Assembly: GCA_938006335.1 (NCBI GenBank)
Contig: CALLMF010000010.1
Span: forward strand, 1-64,000
Reading direction: 5' to 3'
Source of the DNA: an uncultured Granulosicoccaceae bacterium
GTDB lineage: Bacteria > Pseudomonadota > Gammaproteobacteria > Granulosicoccales > Granulosicoccaceae
DNA length: 64,000 nt
The translations under genes were made by a program, and so were the position numbers. The stretch's first letter is position 1, and every line of letters starts with the position of its first letter. Shown piece after piece: positions 17,520-26,822 of the stretch. Below the pieces are notes generated by a model. It saw only the letters and a program-made list of their open reading frames with translations. It had not been told where the DNA came from and ran no database searches.

Positions 17520-18305
17520 TCAGAATTCATCGCCCAACACTTGAGTCCAGTAGCTCCTGTAGGTGGACGATGCATTGAAGTCGCAGGCGAGTCCCATCTC
17601 GGTGTAGCCCGGCTGCATGATATTCTGGCAGTGGCCGGGGCTCTCCAGCCACGCGTTGATCGACCCCTCCGCGGTATTCCGGCCTGCGGCAATGTTCTCT
17701 CCGACTCGACGCCATTGATAGCCGGCATCGTCAGCCCGTTGGCTGGCCGAGCTGCCATCACTGCCCGTGTGGCTGAAGATGTCGTGGGTGGCAAGATCTA
17801 CCGAATGGCGCAAGGCAGCCTGTTCCAGGCGGTCGTTCCACGCCAGTTCACCGGTGGCCGGGTACCACTCGTTGCCACAATAGCGGGCGGTCGCTCGCGC
17901 CTCGTTGACGAGCTCCAGTACGCGTAGTCTCGCGACCAGATCGATCGGACCGCAGGTCACCGGTTCATCGCTGCTTTGCGCAGGCGTTGCAGGCCCGTCA
18001 GGTTGGTCTGCACCGTCGCCGTCGCCCGCGTTGCTGCTGTCATTGTCATCCGTTGACGGGTCGGCGGGCTCGACCTCAGTGGGCGTGGCATCGACAGGCT
18101 GCTGTTCGCCTGATGCGGTGGACGAGGCTGTGGTGCTCTCGTTTGTGCTGCCGAGGTCCGGGTTGACCGGGGAGCCTGAGCCGCATGCACTGAAGAGCGC
18201 ACCTGCCAACAAGGTCAAAACCGTGGAGCTCAGTGATCGTGATTGATCGAGCTCATCGGTCTTTGCGCCCCCGGCCATCGACTTGCCTGCGTTGATCATT
18301 AGCAT
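17520..18305 (-). CDS. CAP-domain (SCP/PR-1-like) putative lipoprotein
   Basis: A 261 aa exported protein. A hydrophobic segment ends in LFSAC near residue 41, probably a lipobox, although Phe at -3 is not ideal. Residues 45-115 are a Ser/Thr/Asp/Pro-rich linker. Residues 120-261 form a CAP domain with the diagnostic blocks FSHTGSDG, GENIAAGRNTAEGSINAWLESPGHCQNIM and GLACDF. Bacterial CAP proteins are extracytoplasmic; their enzymatic role is mostly unknown. The ATG at 18299 is an alternative start. Confidence 0.85.
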   Translation of the reverse strand: MLMINAGKSMAGGAKTDELDQSRSLSSTVLTLLAGALFSACGSGSPVNPDLGSTNESTTASSTASGEQQPVDATPTEVEPADPSTDDNDSSNAGDGDGADQPDGPATPAQSSDEPVTCGPIDLVARLRVLELVNEARATARYCGNEWYPATGELAWNDRLEQAALRHSVDLATHDIFSHTGSDGSSASQRADDAGYQWRRVGENIAAGRNTAEGSINAWLESPGHCQNIMQPGYTEMGLACDFNASSTYRSYWTQVLGDEF

Positions 18306-18494
18306 TTACCTCGGTTGCCACCCGCTATGGCGGCGGATGAGCCGCAAAACTGATGAGCCTCGTACCGAGTGCAAGACGCGACGCAAGTCACGCTTCGGGC
18401 TTCAAAGAGCGGATAACCAGACTCACTTGGCGCCGATCATGTGTCATAGCGTTGTATTGTTCGACCATTAGATAACGTTTCTGTAACCACAAAG

Positions 18495-18956
18495 ATGGGC
18501 CAACCGATCTTCCGCAGGACTTCGTCAGTCTGCTCTGCCGTCCTTGTCGTCATCGTTTTGGCGCTTCAGGCCTGTGCTACCGATCCGCTCAACGAGCGAC
18601 CGCTGCCACCACCGGATGTGTTGTCGCCAGAGACGGGTGTCGACGTCGTCGTGAATGCACCGATGACCTACCGCTGGACAGCCGTTCCGGGTGCGATGAA
18701 GTACGAGTTTCATCTGTTTGACCGTTCCAACGGGGATTATTCGCGCTACTACTTCGATGAGCTTGCGCCGGGCGACGTATGCAGTGATGGCGTTTGCGAG
18801 CTTGAAGTCGCCGCTGCGCTTCCGTACATGTCCGGGCATGCATGGCGGGTACGAGCGGGCAACTACGCCGGTTGGTCAAACTGGACGCGCCGCGAGTTCA
18901 CCATGGTCGAGGCTGCTCCGGCCAACCGCCTAGGCGTAGCCGATCGTCCGCAATAG
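18495..18956 (+). CDS. Putative lipoprotein with Ig/FN3-like domain
   Basis: A 153 aa protein with a signal sequence ending in the lipobox LQAC near residue 27. The mature part starts with a Pro-rich stretch (RPLPPPDVLSPETG) and then shows an all-beta pattern with RWTAVPGAMKYEFHLFD and HAWRVRAGNYAGWSNWT, which resembles fibronectin type III-like repeats used in cell-surface proteins. Function is unknown. Its 3' end overlaps the convergent AEC transporter gene by 27 nt. Confidence 0.75.
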   Translation: MGQPIFRRTSSVCSAVLVVIVLALQACATDPLNERPLPPPDVLSPETGVDVVVNAPMTYRWTAVPGAMKYEFHLFDRSNGDYSRYYFDELAPGDVCSDGVCELEVAAALPYMSGHAWRVRAGNYAGWSNWTRREFTMVEAAPANRLGVADRPQ

Positions 18957-19856
18957 GGCCAGACCTGCGGTAAATGTCAGCACGCCGAGGGCTGTGGTCA
19001 CAGCGATGATCTCAGCGGCCAGTTGCCCGTGGCGAGTCAGACGACTCGCCACCACGTAGCTCGCTGTGGCCGTCGGAGCTGCGGCAAGAAAGAACACGAC
19101 GCCGATGCGCTCGTCGCGCAAGCCGAACAACAGCCCGAGGCCGACGAGTACCAATGGCGAGATGATCAGCTTGAACGTTGCTGCAAGTGCCAGTGATCGC
19201 TTGTGCTGAGTCAAGCTCTTGATTTCCAGTGTTGCGCCAATGCACAACAGTGCCACCGGCAAGGTCATCGCGCTCAGGTAGCCACTGGTGTTGATGAGCA
19301 CGTCAGGAGCCGGAAGCTTGAGCAATGAGGCAACCGTACCGGCGACAATCCCGATGAGGATGGGGTTACGCAGCAGCGGGCGCAAGGCTCCCGAGGAATC
19401 GAGCAGCCATACCGCTATCACGTTGTAGACCGTGGTGACCACAGCGATGTACACCGCCACCAGTGGCAGTATGTCGGTGCCGTAGGTGGCCAGTGCCAGC
19501 GCGATACCGAGTATTGCGAGATTGCCCCGATAGCTGCCCTGCACGAATACGCCGCGCTGATCTTGTGGAACCAGCCTGCCTACTACGAGAGCCAGCCCGA
19601 TGATGACGAGCGTGCCGATCACACCGGTCGCACTGAGTGATAGATCGAAAGAGGCACTGATCGGTCGCGTCGCAATGGCGAAGTACAGCATCACCGGTAG
19701 CGCGACGTTGTAGACCAGTGCGTTGGCCTGGCGCACGAATTCCTGATCGATCAGGCCAACGCGTCGCACCACGGCGCCGAGTGCGAGCAGGAGCAGGATG
19801 GGGCCGGTAACACCAAACGCAAATGCCAGATCTGCCAGCAGGGCGCTAGCGCTCAA
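18930..19856 (-). CDS. AEC family (auxin efflux carrier-like) transporter
   Basis: A 308 aa protein with ten predicted helices. The AEC pattern is visible: PILLLLALGAVVRRVGLI, ANALVYNVALPVMLYFAIA, the mid-protein SYRGNLAILGIALA and FKLIISPLVLVGLGLLFG, with AAAPTATASYVVA near the end. Family members move malate, malonate or other small acids, but substrate cannot be read here. It overlaps the PqiA-like gene by 4 nt and is the last gene of a three-gene operon with it and an MFS protein. Confidence 0.88.
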   Translation of the reverse strand: MSASALLADLAFAFGVTGPILLLLALGAVVRRVGLIDQEFVRQANALVYNVALPVMLYFAIATRPISASFDLSLSATGVIGTLVIIGLALVVGRLVPQDQRGVFVQGSYRGNLAILGIALALATYGTDILPLVAVYIAVVTTVYNVIAVWLLDSSGALRPLLRNPILIGIVAGTVASLLKLPAPDVLINTSGYLSAMTLPVALLCIGATLEIKSLTQHKRSLALAATFKLIISPLVLVGLGLLFGLRDERIGVVFFLAAAPTATASYVVASRLTRHGQLAAEIIAVTTALGVLTFTAGLALLRTIGYA

Positions 19857-20578
19857 CGCGCCGCCCCGGGAGCGCGCCCGCGGTTTGCCGAGACACGTTT
19901 TTTCGAGGCCTTGGCCGTTGTGCTGGGCTTGCGGCTACCTGCCTTGCGTAAGGCACGTTTGGGCTCGGTGCGCGATGCCGACAACAGCTGACCACCAAGA
20001 ATCGACAGCAGGCAGTAACTCAGAAACCACCAGAAACCAACACCGATGTGAGCGGTGAAATCCACAAGGCCACTGTTTTCCGACATGCCGTTACCAGCAA
20101 GAAAAGCGATGAAGATCGCGATCACGAAGACATCGGCCATCGACCATTTGCCGCTTGCGTCAGCGATCGAGGCGACGCGCTTGCGCAGACCGGCTGACAG
20201 CGGCAGAAAGGATGCGATGATCAGCAAGGCCTTGAAAGCCGGAACGATGACGCTGAAGCTCACGATCAGCACCGCGACGAAGCGGCTGTTGCCGATCCAG
20301 AGTTCATGGGCAGTGCCCAGGATGCTGTTGGTCTTGTCGAAGGCCTCGATACTGCCGCTTGTGTCGAGCCCGCCGATAAAGCGATCTGCCAGCGAACGCA
20401 CCAGCGCGGACGTGGTTTCACTCTCGCGCAGGATCTCGCGTCCGATATCCACCAGCTTGGCCTTCTGCACACTGCCTTTCAGGCTCAGCATCGGCTCGGT
20501 CAGGCCGGGCCACAGCATGGCGTAGGCGACCAGCAGCAAGACGATACCGGCGATCGCCAGCGAACGATTGTGGATCAT
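19853..20578 (-). CDS. Paraquat-inducible protein A (PqiA)-like membrane protein
   Basis: A 241 aa inner-membrane protein with about four helices and a basic C-terminal tail (RKAGSRKPSTTAKASKK). The PqiA signature GKWSMADVFVIAIFIAFLAG is clear. Classical PqiA/YebS proteins have two such domains and work with MCE proteins in lipid traffic; this is a single-domain version without an adjacent pqiB. It overlaps both neighbours by 4 nt, so translation of the three genes is probably coupled. Confidence 0.82.
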   Translation of the reverse strand: MIHNRSLAIAGIVLLLVAYAMLWPGLTEPMLSLKGSVQKAKLVDIGREILRESETTSALVRSLADRFIGGLDTSGSIEAFDKTNSILGTAHELWIGNSRFVAVLIVSFSVIVPAFKALLIIASFLPLSAGLRKRVASIADASGKWSMADVFVIAIFIAFLAGNGMSENSGLVDFTAHIGVGFWWFLSYCLLSILGGQLLSASRTEPKRALRKAGSRKPSTTAKASKKRVSANRGRAPGAAR

Positions 20579-21843
20579 GCGGTGCTTGAGGAATTTCGGG
20601 GTTCGGTAACGCGCGACAAGAACAGCATGCCCGCAGCAAACAGCACGATGATGGACAGAATGCCGAGTCTTGGGCTGTTGGTCATTGCTGCAACAAAGCC
20701 GACAAGCACAGGGCCCAGAACCGCAGCGGACTTGCCCAACATGTTGAGGAAACCATAGTACTCCCCGGCCCGTTCAGCAGGAATGAGTTGGCTGAACAAG
20801 GAACGGCTCAGCGCCTGCACGGCACCTTGGACGAGCCCCAGTGCTACCGCCAATGCATAAAACTCGACAGCGGATGACATCAGGGCCGCGCCGATCGTTG
20901 CGAGCAGATACACGCTCAATGCGATCAGCAGCGAGACGCGCGCACCGATGCGCTCACTGATACGCCCGAAGGCGAGGGTAGCTGGAAAGCCGATGAACTG
21001 AACCAGCAGCAGGGCAATGATCAAGCTGTTGGACGGCAGGCCGATTGACATGCCGTAATCCACCGCCATGCGAATGATGGTGGCCACACCGTCGATATAC
21101 AGCCAGTAACCGATCAGAAACAGCATCAGATTCCGTTGGCCACGAATGTCGCGAACCGTCGCGATCAGCCCCCGCAGCACCTTGCCGACGCGAGTGGCAA
21201 GCGGCGTCGTGGTCGGTACCCGTGAGTGCTGCTGTTTGCCCGTCAGTAGCGGCAGTGCGAACAAGGCCCACCAGACAGCCACGCTTAGGAAGGCATAGCG
21301 AACCGCCTCACCTGCGTCCGCGAGTCCGAACCAGGCGGGTTTGAGCGTCATGACAACGTTCACGAGGAACAACAGTCCGCCACCGAGGTAGCCGAGCGCG
21401 AAGCCGAAGGCGGAAAGCCTGTGCCGTTGGTCCGGGGACGCGAGTCCGGGGAGCATCGCGTCGTAGAAGAGGTTGGCCCCGCTCCAGCCGATTACAGCAA
21501 TGACATAGATGACAGCCGCGAAGGCCCACTGGCCCTGGCCCACCAGAAAGAAGCCGATAGTGGCGAGGATGCCGACCAGAGCAAACGCGCCCAGCCAGCG
21601 CCGATGTGAGCGGTCGACATCTGCCAGTGCGCCGAGCAATGGGGCGAGGAGCAACACGGTGAAGCTCGCCGTGGAGTTGGCGACACCTAGCCAGAAGGTG
21701 CTGGTGGTCGCCTCGAGATCGCTCGCCCAGTACTGCTTGAAGAACAGCGGGAAGAAGCCTGCGATGACAGTTGTGGAAAAGGCCGAGTTGGCCCAGTCGT
21801 ATAGCGCCCAGTCGCGTTGTGCGCGGGTCTCGGGTCGGGCCAT
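20575..21843 (-). CDS. MFS transporter, UMF1/Atg22-like
   Basis: A 422 aa, roughly twelve-helix transporter. The N-terminus (RDWALYDWANSAFSTTVIAGFFP) is diagnostic of the UMF1/Atg22 branch, which in fungi exports amino acids from the vacuole. FGRISERIGARVSL is the MFS loop motif. The substrate in bacteria is unknown. It heads an operon with the PqiA-like and AEC genes, linked by 4 nt overlaps. Confidence 0.88.
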   Translation of the reverse strand: MARPETRAQRDWALYDWANSAFSTTVIAGFFPLFFKQYWASDLEATTSTFWLGVANSTASFTVLLLAPLLGALADVDRSHRRWLGAFALVGILATIGFFLVGQGQWAFAAVIYVIAVIGWSGANLFYDAMLPGLASPDQRHRLSAFGFALGYLGGGLLFLVNVVMTLKPAWFGLADAGEAVRYAFLSVAVWWALFALPLLTGKQQHSRVPTTTPLATRVGKVLRGLIATVRDIRGQRNLMLFLIGYWLYIDGVATIIRMAVDYGMSIGLPSNSLIIALLLVQFIGFPATLAFGRISERIGARVSLLIALSVYLLATIGAALMSSAVEFYALAVALGLVQGAVQALSRSLFSQLIPAERAGEYYGFLNMLGKSAAVLGPVLVGFVAAMTNSPRLGILSIIVLFAAGMLFLSRVTEPRNSSSTA

Positions 21844-21958
21844 GGGAGCGAGCCTCCGGAGCGAGGCCGCATGCTAGCAAGTCCGGGCGGCTTGTACGAC
21901 GGCTACGGACGTTCGGTAGTCCGGGATTCGGTTGAGAGGGACGCCGGGCGCGTTGGTA

Positions 21959-22165
21959 TCAGGCGCCCAGGAAGCTCACAGGATCAGGCTGTGCGGACTC
22001 CATCTGGATGCGCGCTTCGCGGATCATGTCCTCGGTGATCGGCAGGCGTGCCGCGTGCCGGTCCTTGAGCTCGGCGAAGGTCAGGGGCCTGGTCACTGGA
22101 CCTTTGGATAGATCGACGGTATCCGCGGTGGGAAAGTCGACCGGGTAGTCTCGTGGTGGGTGCAT
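21959..22165 (-). CDS. Small hypothetical protein (68 aa)
   Basis: The ATG at 22165 gives 68 residues, mostly polar and acidic, with no signal peptide or membrane helix. Visible blocks are PVDFPTADTVDLSKGPVTRPLTF-like N-terminal prolines and an amphipathic helix ITEDMIREARIQME. The frame is open back to 22222. It lies between the ABC permease and the MFS gene on the same strand. I do not recognise the family; coding status rests on typical codon use and a helix-rich pattern. Confidence 0.55.
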   Translation of the reverse strand: MHPPRDYPVDFPTADTVDLSKGPVTRPLTFAELKDRHAARLPITEDMIREARIQMESAQPDPVSFLGA

Positions 22166-22312
22166 GTCGTGTGCTTCCTGGCGCGGTGACAATCTTTTAC
22201 CTTCTTGAGATAACCGCAGCACGACTCATGCAAATTTGCTATTCCGAATTGAGAACGACCGCACACTCGTCATCGTGGACGTGCTCGGAGGTCGGGAGCA
22301 ACGCGCAGAAAT

Positions 22313-24892
22313 TCAGTCTTCGCGCAGACCGCGGGCAAGATTTGATCGGTTGACTCGCCAGGCTGGCCACAGTCCAGCGAGCAAGGCGGCAACAAGTGCC
22401 AGAAAGATCGCGGCGGCCACCGAACCGTCCGGCACCACGCCCTGCATCCGCCACCCGAACGAGCGCAGGTTGATCACGTGAATCAGCAACTGCGACATGA
22501 CGAAGCCGAGCGGCAAGGCGAGCACGCCTGCCAGGAGTCCCATCAGACCGCTTTGCAGCAGCACCAACGTCGTGATTTGACGCTGCGTGCCGCCGCTCGC
22601 CCGCAGCACGGCAAACTCGCGGGCACGCTCCAGGTGCAGCGCCAGCAATGCGCTGAAGATGCCGACGAACGCCACACCGATGGTGAGCCAGCGAAGCACT
22701 CGGGTCACCTCGAACGTCTGATCGAATACCGCGAGCGACTCGGTGTGGATGGCGCGCCCGGAGCGGATCTGCAGCGGTAGATCGGTGAGCGTGTTGAGGC
22801 TCTCGCGCAAAGTGCTCGACACACCGGTGGCGGCATCGCCGAATCGCGCAGGGTCATTCAACAAGATGCCGAGAGTACTGATGCCGTTGTCCTGCCAGTA
22901 GTCATCGAAGGTGTTGCGCGCCAACATCAGCTTGCCGTGGCTGGAGGCGTAGTCGCGAAATACACCGGCAATCGCGAAAGGGCGATCACCTTCGGCAGTG
23001 GTAAACAGCATGAGATCATCGCCTGCCTGCAGCCCATGCTTGGTTGCCAACGGTTCACTGATCAGCAGGCCGCCATCGTGCAGCCAGGTTTGCCAGGCCG
23101 ACTCGGGGGTACCTGCCAGCAGCTCGAAGCTCTGATCACTGGTGTCGTGCGGGTCGAGCACCAGTGTGTCGAGCGGGCCGATTTCGGTGACGACGTACAG
23201 CTCACGTCCGCTGCTGACGGCGCGAACCTCGGGCAGCTGCGCCACACGTGCGGTGATGTCCGCGTTCAGCAATGCGTCGCCTCCGCCCGCGATGGAAGGC
23301 GCAGAGACGTATATATCGCTCGAAAGGGTATCGCCGAGCCACCGATCCACGCTGCTTCTGAAGCTCCCGATCATCACTTCCACGCCAAAGGTCGCCGACA
23401 CCGCGACCGCGAGTGCCGCGATGGCAACGCCCGTTCGGCTGATGTCGCGTTCGATGCTGCCGAGCGCAAGTGTCGACAAGCTACCGCCGCGGCGCGCCAG
23501 TGGCGCGCTTGCCCGTGCCACGGCGTGGATCAGCCAGGGAAGGGTCAAGCCGTAGCCAACGATCAATAGCATCAATGCGGCAAAGCCCACCAGCAGCGAC
23601 AAGGACGGCAGCCAGGCCAGCACACCACCCGAGCACATCAACGCGACACCCGCCGCCGCCAGAGGTCGAGTGAGCGTGCGTGTGCGCTCCTCGGTGAGTG
23701 ACCGCTGGCGTGCCGCGACCGGACTGGTGGACGCGGCGTCCAGTGCGCTCGCGGTAGCCGCAATGAGGCTGGTACCGATGCCGGCGAGCAATCCGAGTAC
23801 GACGACCCCCGGTCCGAGCACCAGCTCCTGGACGTGCAACACGAAATAGAGATCGTTGATCGTGCGTGTGGTCATGCTGATCAAGCCTTCGGCGATCAGG
23901 CGACCGAGCACCACGCCGAGAACCGACGCGATGACACTGATGGCCAGTGCTTCGCCGAGGATGCTGGCAAGCACCTGCCGCGCCGTGACGCCACTGATTC
24001 GAAGCGCCGCATACAGCTCACGTCGCTGCAAGACCGCAAAGCTCATCGAGTTGTGGATAAGGAATCCGCCCACCACCAGCGCCAGCAGGCTCATCGCCGT
24101 CAGGTTGATCTGGAAGCCTCGGGTCATCGCCTGCATCGTCGACCGGCGTGTGTTGGCGGACACCAGCTTTTCGGTGGCCGGCAGACTCTTCGACAGGGCC
24201 GATGCCTCGTCATCATCGAGCACAAGTTCGACGCGATCAATGGTTGCGCCGCGAGCCAACCATGACTGCGCGCGGGCAATGTCAGTCACGATCAGGCCGT
24301 CCGTGGCAGCCGAGTTGACGCTGGAAAACGTGCCGGCCTGGGTCAGTTGCAGCTGGCCTTGCGGCAGGTCCACGGTAAAGGTGTCGCCGTCTGCCAGCTG
24401 CAGTCGCTCAGCCAATGGGGCGGCCACGATGACCGCCCTGGGGTCTTCGAACAGACGCAGTGCACTCGATAGGCTGGCCGCCTGCGCACTGTCGGCACTC
24501 GCGCCGAAGCGTGCGAATTCAGACTCGGCCAATGGATCGAGACCGATCAGCGTCAGCACACGGTCGCCTTGACCGACGTAGCCTTCAATGATCGGCGCCA
24601 TGTCCAGGTCGGGCCGTGCAATACGCAGTTCGGCATAGCGGGCATCGGTAATGCCCTCAGCGGCCACGATGGTGTGTGTGCTGCGCCCGTACAGGGCCTC
24701 GGTCGTGAGCGCAAACGCGCGCGATGCGCTCGCGTTTGTGATCAGCACTGCAGTGACAATCCCGACGCCAAGCACGATGCCGAGCACGGACAGAAGCAGT
24801 TGCGCAGGATGCCTTCGGAAAAACTGCAGGCTCGAGCGCGCCAGCAGTCCGATGGCGGAGCCGCTGTGACTACCTTGTGCGGACTTCCTCAT
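22313..24892 (-). CDS. ABC transporter permease (FtsX-like, two modules)
   Basis: An 859 aa inner-membrane protein with the layout of type VII ABC permeases: an N-terminal helix (LLSVLGIVLGVGIVTAVL), a periplasmic domain, three helices with an FtsX pattern (about 260-390), a central helix pair, a second periplasmic domain and a final FtsX module (about 740-850, WLTIGVAFVGIFSALLALHLERAREFAVLRASG). Such proteins use ATP to drive periplasmic events or lipid/lipoprotein extraction, not simple transport. The ATPase gene lies 26 nt upstream. Confidence 0.9.
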   Translation of the reverse strand: MRKSAQGSHSGSAIGLLARSSLQFFRRHPAQLLLSVLGIVLGVGIVTAVLITNASASRAFALTTEALYGRSTHTIVAAEGITDARYAELRIARPDLDMAPIIEGYVGQGDRVLTLIGLDPLAESEFARFGASADSAQAASLSSALRLFEDPRAVIVAAPLAERLQLADGDTFTVDLPQGQLQLTQAGTFSSVNSAATDGLIVTDIARAQSWLARGATIDRVELVLDDDEASALSKSLPATEKLVSANTRRSTMQAMTRGFQINLTAMSLLALVVGGFLIHNSMSFAVLQRRELYAALRISGVTARQVLASILGEALAISVIASVLGVVLGRLIAEGLISMTTRTINDLYFVLHVQELVLGPGVVVLGLLAGIGTSLIAATASALDAASTSPVAARQRSLTEERTRTLTRPLAAAGVALMCSGGVLAWLPSLSLLVGFAALMLLIVGYGLTLPWLIHAVARASAPLARRGGSLSTLALGSIERDISRTGVAIAALAVAVSATFGVEVMIGSFRSSVDRWLGDTLSSDIYVSAPSIAGGGDALLNADITARVAQLPEVRAVSSGRELYVVTEIGPLDTLVLDPHDTSDQSFELLAGTPESAWQTWLHDGGLLISEPLATKHGLQAGDDLMLFTTAEGDRPFAIAGVFRDYASSHGKLMLARNTFDDYWQDNGISTLGILLNDPARFGDAATGVSSTLRESLNTLTDLPLQIRSGRAIHTESLAVFDQTFEVTRVLRWLTIGVAFVGIFSALLALHLERAREFAVLRASGGTQRQITTLVLLQSGLMGLLAGVLALPLGFVMSQLLIHVINLRSFGWRMQGVVPDGSVAAAIFLALVAALLAGLWPAWRVNRSNLARGLRED

Positions 24893-24918
24893 CGGTCAGC
24901 AAGAGGGATCACCGCGCG

Positions 24919-25632
24919 CTACCAGGCACCGGCGGCACGAGTGGCCTGCATGTCGACAGGAGACACGACGCCTGCGCGCAGTGCACAGACACGATCGGCG
25001 AAGCCCGCCACTTCGAGACTGTGGGTCACGATGATCAGCGTTGTCTGCTGCTCGGCCACCAGACCAGCGAGCAGACGCATGACGTTTTGTCCGCTGGTCG
25101 CGTCTAGGTTGCCGGTGGGTTCGTCGGCGAGGATCACCGGCGGGCGGGCGGCAAGTGCACGGGCTATCGCGACACGTTGTTGCTCGCCACCGGAGAGTCT
25201 GTCGGGCCAGTCGTTGCCGCGACCATCGAGGCCTACCGAATCCAGCAGCTGCGCGGCGCGCTCGTGTCGCGATGCGGTGGAGACGCCAGCAAGCGCCAGC
25301 GGCAGACTGACGTTGTCGACCACGCTGAGTGTGGAAATCAGGTTGAAGGCCTGATGGACGAAGCCGATGGTGGAACGTCGCAGCAGGGTCCGGGCGTGAT
25401 CGTCGAGCGCACCCAGCGAATGGCCGAGCACATGAACTTCCCCAATCTGTACGGGCTCCAGGCCGCCGATCACGTTGAGCAAGGTCGACTTGCCTGAGCC
25501 ACTCGCGCCGAGCAGGGCGAGGGTCTCGCCGCGGCCGACCTCAAGGTCGATGTTGTCGAGAATGGTCTGGAGTGAACCGGCGCGATGGTAGGCGTGGCCA
25601 AGGCCTGACACGACGACCGCAGGCTCGCTCAC
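24919..25632 (-). CDS. ABC transporter ATP-binding protein (LolD/MacB-like)
   Basis: A 237 aa ATPase with Walker A GASGSGKST, a Q-loop FVHQAFNLI, the signature RLSGGEQQRVAIARAL, Walker B VILADEPTGNLD and the switch His in VTHS. The sequence is closest in style to LolD/MacB-type subunits that pair with FtsX-like permeases, and it lies directly upstream of one. It overlaps the small upstream gene by 4 nt. Confidence 0.92.
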   Translation of the reverse strand: MSEPAVVVSGLGHAYHRAGSLQTILDNIDLEVGRGETLALLGASGSGKSTLLNVIGGLEPVQIGEVHVLGHSLGALDDHARTLLRRSTIGFVHQAFNLISTLSVVDNVSLPLALAGVSTASRHERAAQLLDSVGLDGRGNDWPDRLSGGEQQRVAIARALAARPPVILADEPTGNLDATSGQNVMRLLAGLVAEQQTTLIIVTHSLEVAGFADRVCALRAGVVSPVDMQATRAAGAW

Positions 25633-26036
25633 GACTCCTGCGAAAAGCGTTTCAGCGATTCCCAGAGACTCGCAGCACCGGTTTTGCCGAGCATCTTTTC
25701 AAAGTGCTTGGGATGAACGTAGGCGAGGTCATGAAGATCTCTGGCGTGGTATCGGGTGCGCAAAGGGTCAAGACCCTCCGCTGGCACGCAGCGTTCGAGC
25801 GATGCGGCGAGAAACGCGGGGTTCCAGCCGACCCGGTTGTAGAAGGCGAGCATGCCTTCGGTCCTGGCGATGGCGATACCTTGCAGCGCGGCTGGTAGAT
25901 CAGCGAAAAACGCTCCGGTGAGGACGTCAGCCTCGACATCAACGCCCGCAATCACATCGGGCTTGATACGGCCGATGCTGTTGAAGGCGTCCATTTTGAG
26001 CCGCCGCTCCAGTTCGTCGGCGTCGGGACTTGCCAC
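25629..26036 (-). CDS. Hypothetical protein upstream of the ABC exporter
   Basis: About 135 aa from GTG 26036. The frame stays open for about 24 more codons upstream with protein-like sequence (SRIEVLIDTQPSDPLRHAAEL) but offers no ATG, GTG or TTG, so the true start is unclear. The protein is soluble, with mixed helices and a HARDLHDLAYVHPKHF block. I do not recognise a family. Its 4 nt overlap with the ATPase gene suggests a dedicated partner of this ABC system. Confidence 0.6.
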   Translation of the reverse strand: MASPDADELERRLKMDAFNSIGRIKPDVIAGVDVEADVLTGAFFADLPAALQGIAIARTEGMLAFYNRVGWNPAFLAASLERCVPAEGLDPLRTRYHARDLHDLAYVHPKHFEKMLGKTGAASLWESLKRFSQES

Positions 26037-26203
26037 CAGCTCCGCAGCGTGGCGCAGTGGGTCGCTGGGTTGAGTGTCGATCAGAACCTCGATCCGGGAG
26101 AGCAGGTGTTTCCGTAGTATACGAAGTCACCGGCCATTCAGCCGAATCTCTATATGAGGACTTGCAGATCGTCACCGAAGCCGATGGCAGCGAGGCTGTT
26201 GTC

Positions 26204-26692
26204 ATGCAACGCACCACCGCGTGGTCGCAGGTGCAGCGCCGATTGCACTGGGCAGTGGCTGCAGTGGTGCTGGTCCAGTATCTCAGTCAGGACGCCATGC
26301 ACGACGCCATGGCGCTGGTCGCCGCGCAGCAAACGCCTGGGGTCGGCACCTTTCTGGTGACGACCCTGCACGTCTGGGGTGGTGCGGCGGCTGGCGCCAC
26401 GGTGCTTTGGCGGCTGCGATTGCGGCAGTTTTCACGTACAAGCAGGGCCCGCGGAGTTCGCGCACGGATCGCCCTGGTCAATCATCTACTGCTATACCTG
26501 TTGCTACTGATGATGGCGGTAAGCGGTGCGCTCCACTACGGGCTTGACTTCGAGCCCGCCGCTCGTTGGCACAACGTGGGCAAATGGCTGTTGGCAGGCT
26601 GCTTGTTCCTGCATGTTTCAGGCGCGATGTGGCACGGATTCGTACGTCGCGATGGCGTTTTGTCTGCAATGCTGGGCACTCGGCCTCGATAG
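26204..26692 (+). CDS. Cytochrome b561 family protein
   Basis: A 162 aa four-helix membrane protein. The ATG at 26204 begins just before the family start (WSQVQRRLHW). The haem-ligand histidines are placed as expected: RRLHW in helix 1, LHVWGG in helix 2, NHLLLYLLLLMM in helix 3 and LFLHVSGAMWH in helix 4. Such proteins pass electrons between quinol and periplasmic acceptors. The next gene encodes a membrane-anchored dihaem cytochrome c, a plausible partner. Confidence 0.85.
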   Translation: MQRTTAWSQVQRRLHWAVAAVVLVQYLSQDAMHDAMALVAAQQTPGVGTFLVTTLHVWGGAAAGATVLWRLRLRQFSRTSRARGVRARIALVNHLLLYLLLLMMAVSGALHYGLDFEPAARWHNVGKWLLAGCLFLHVSGAMWHGFVRRDGVLSAMLGTRPR

Positions 26693-26822
26693 GGGTGCCG
26701 CCAGCGCATGCCGCTGATAGAATTCGGCGCTTGCTTGTCCCGGAGTGTGCCGCCCAGCGTGCGGCACACCCTGTCTATTCACGAAATCGGGCGCACGCCC
26801 GCGCAGAGATATCACTAACTCA

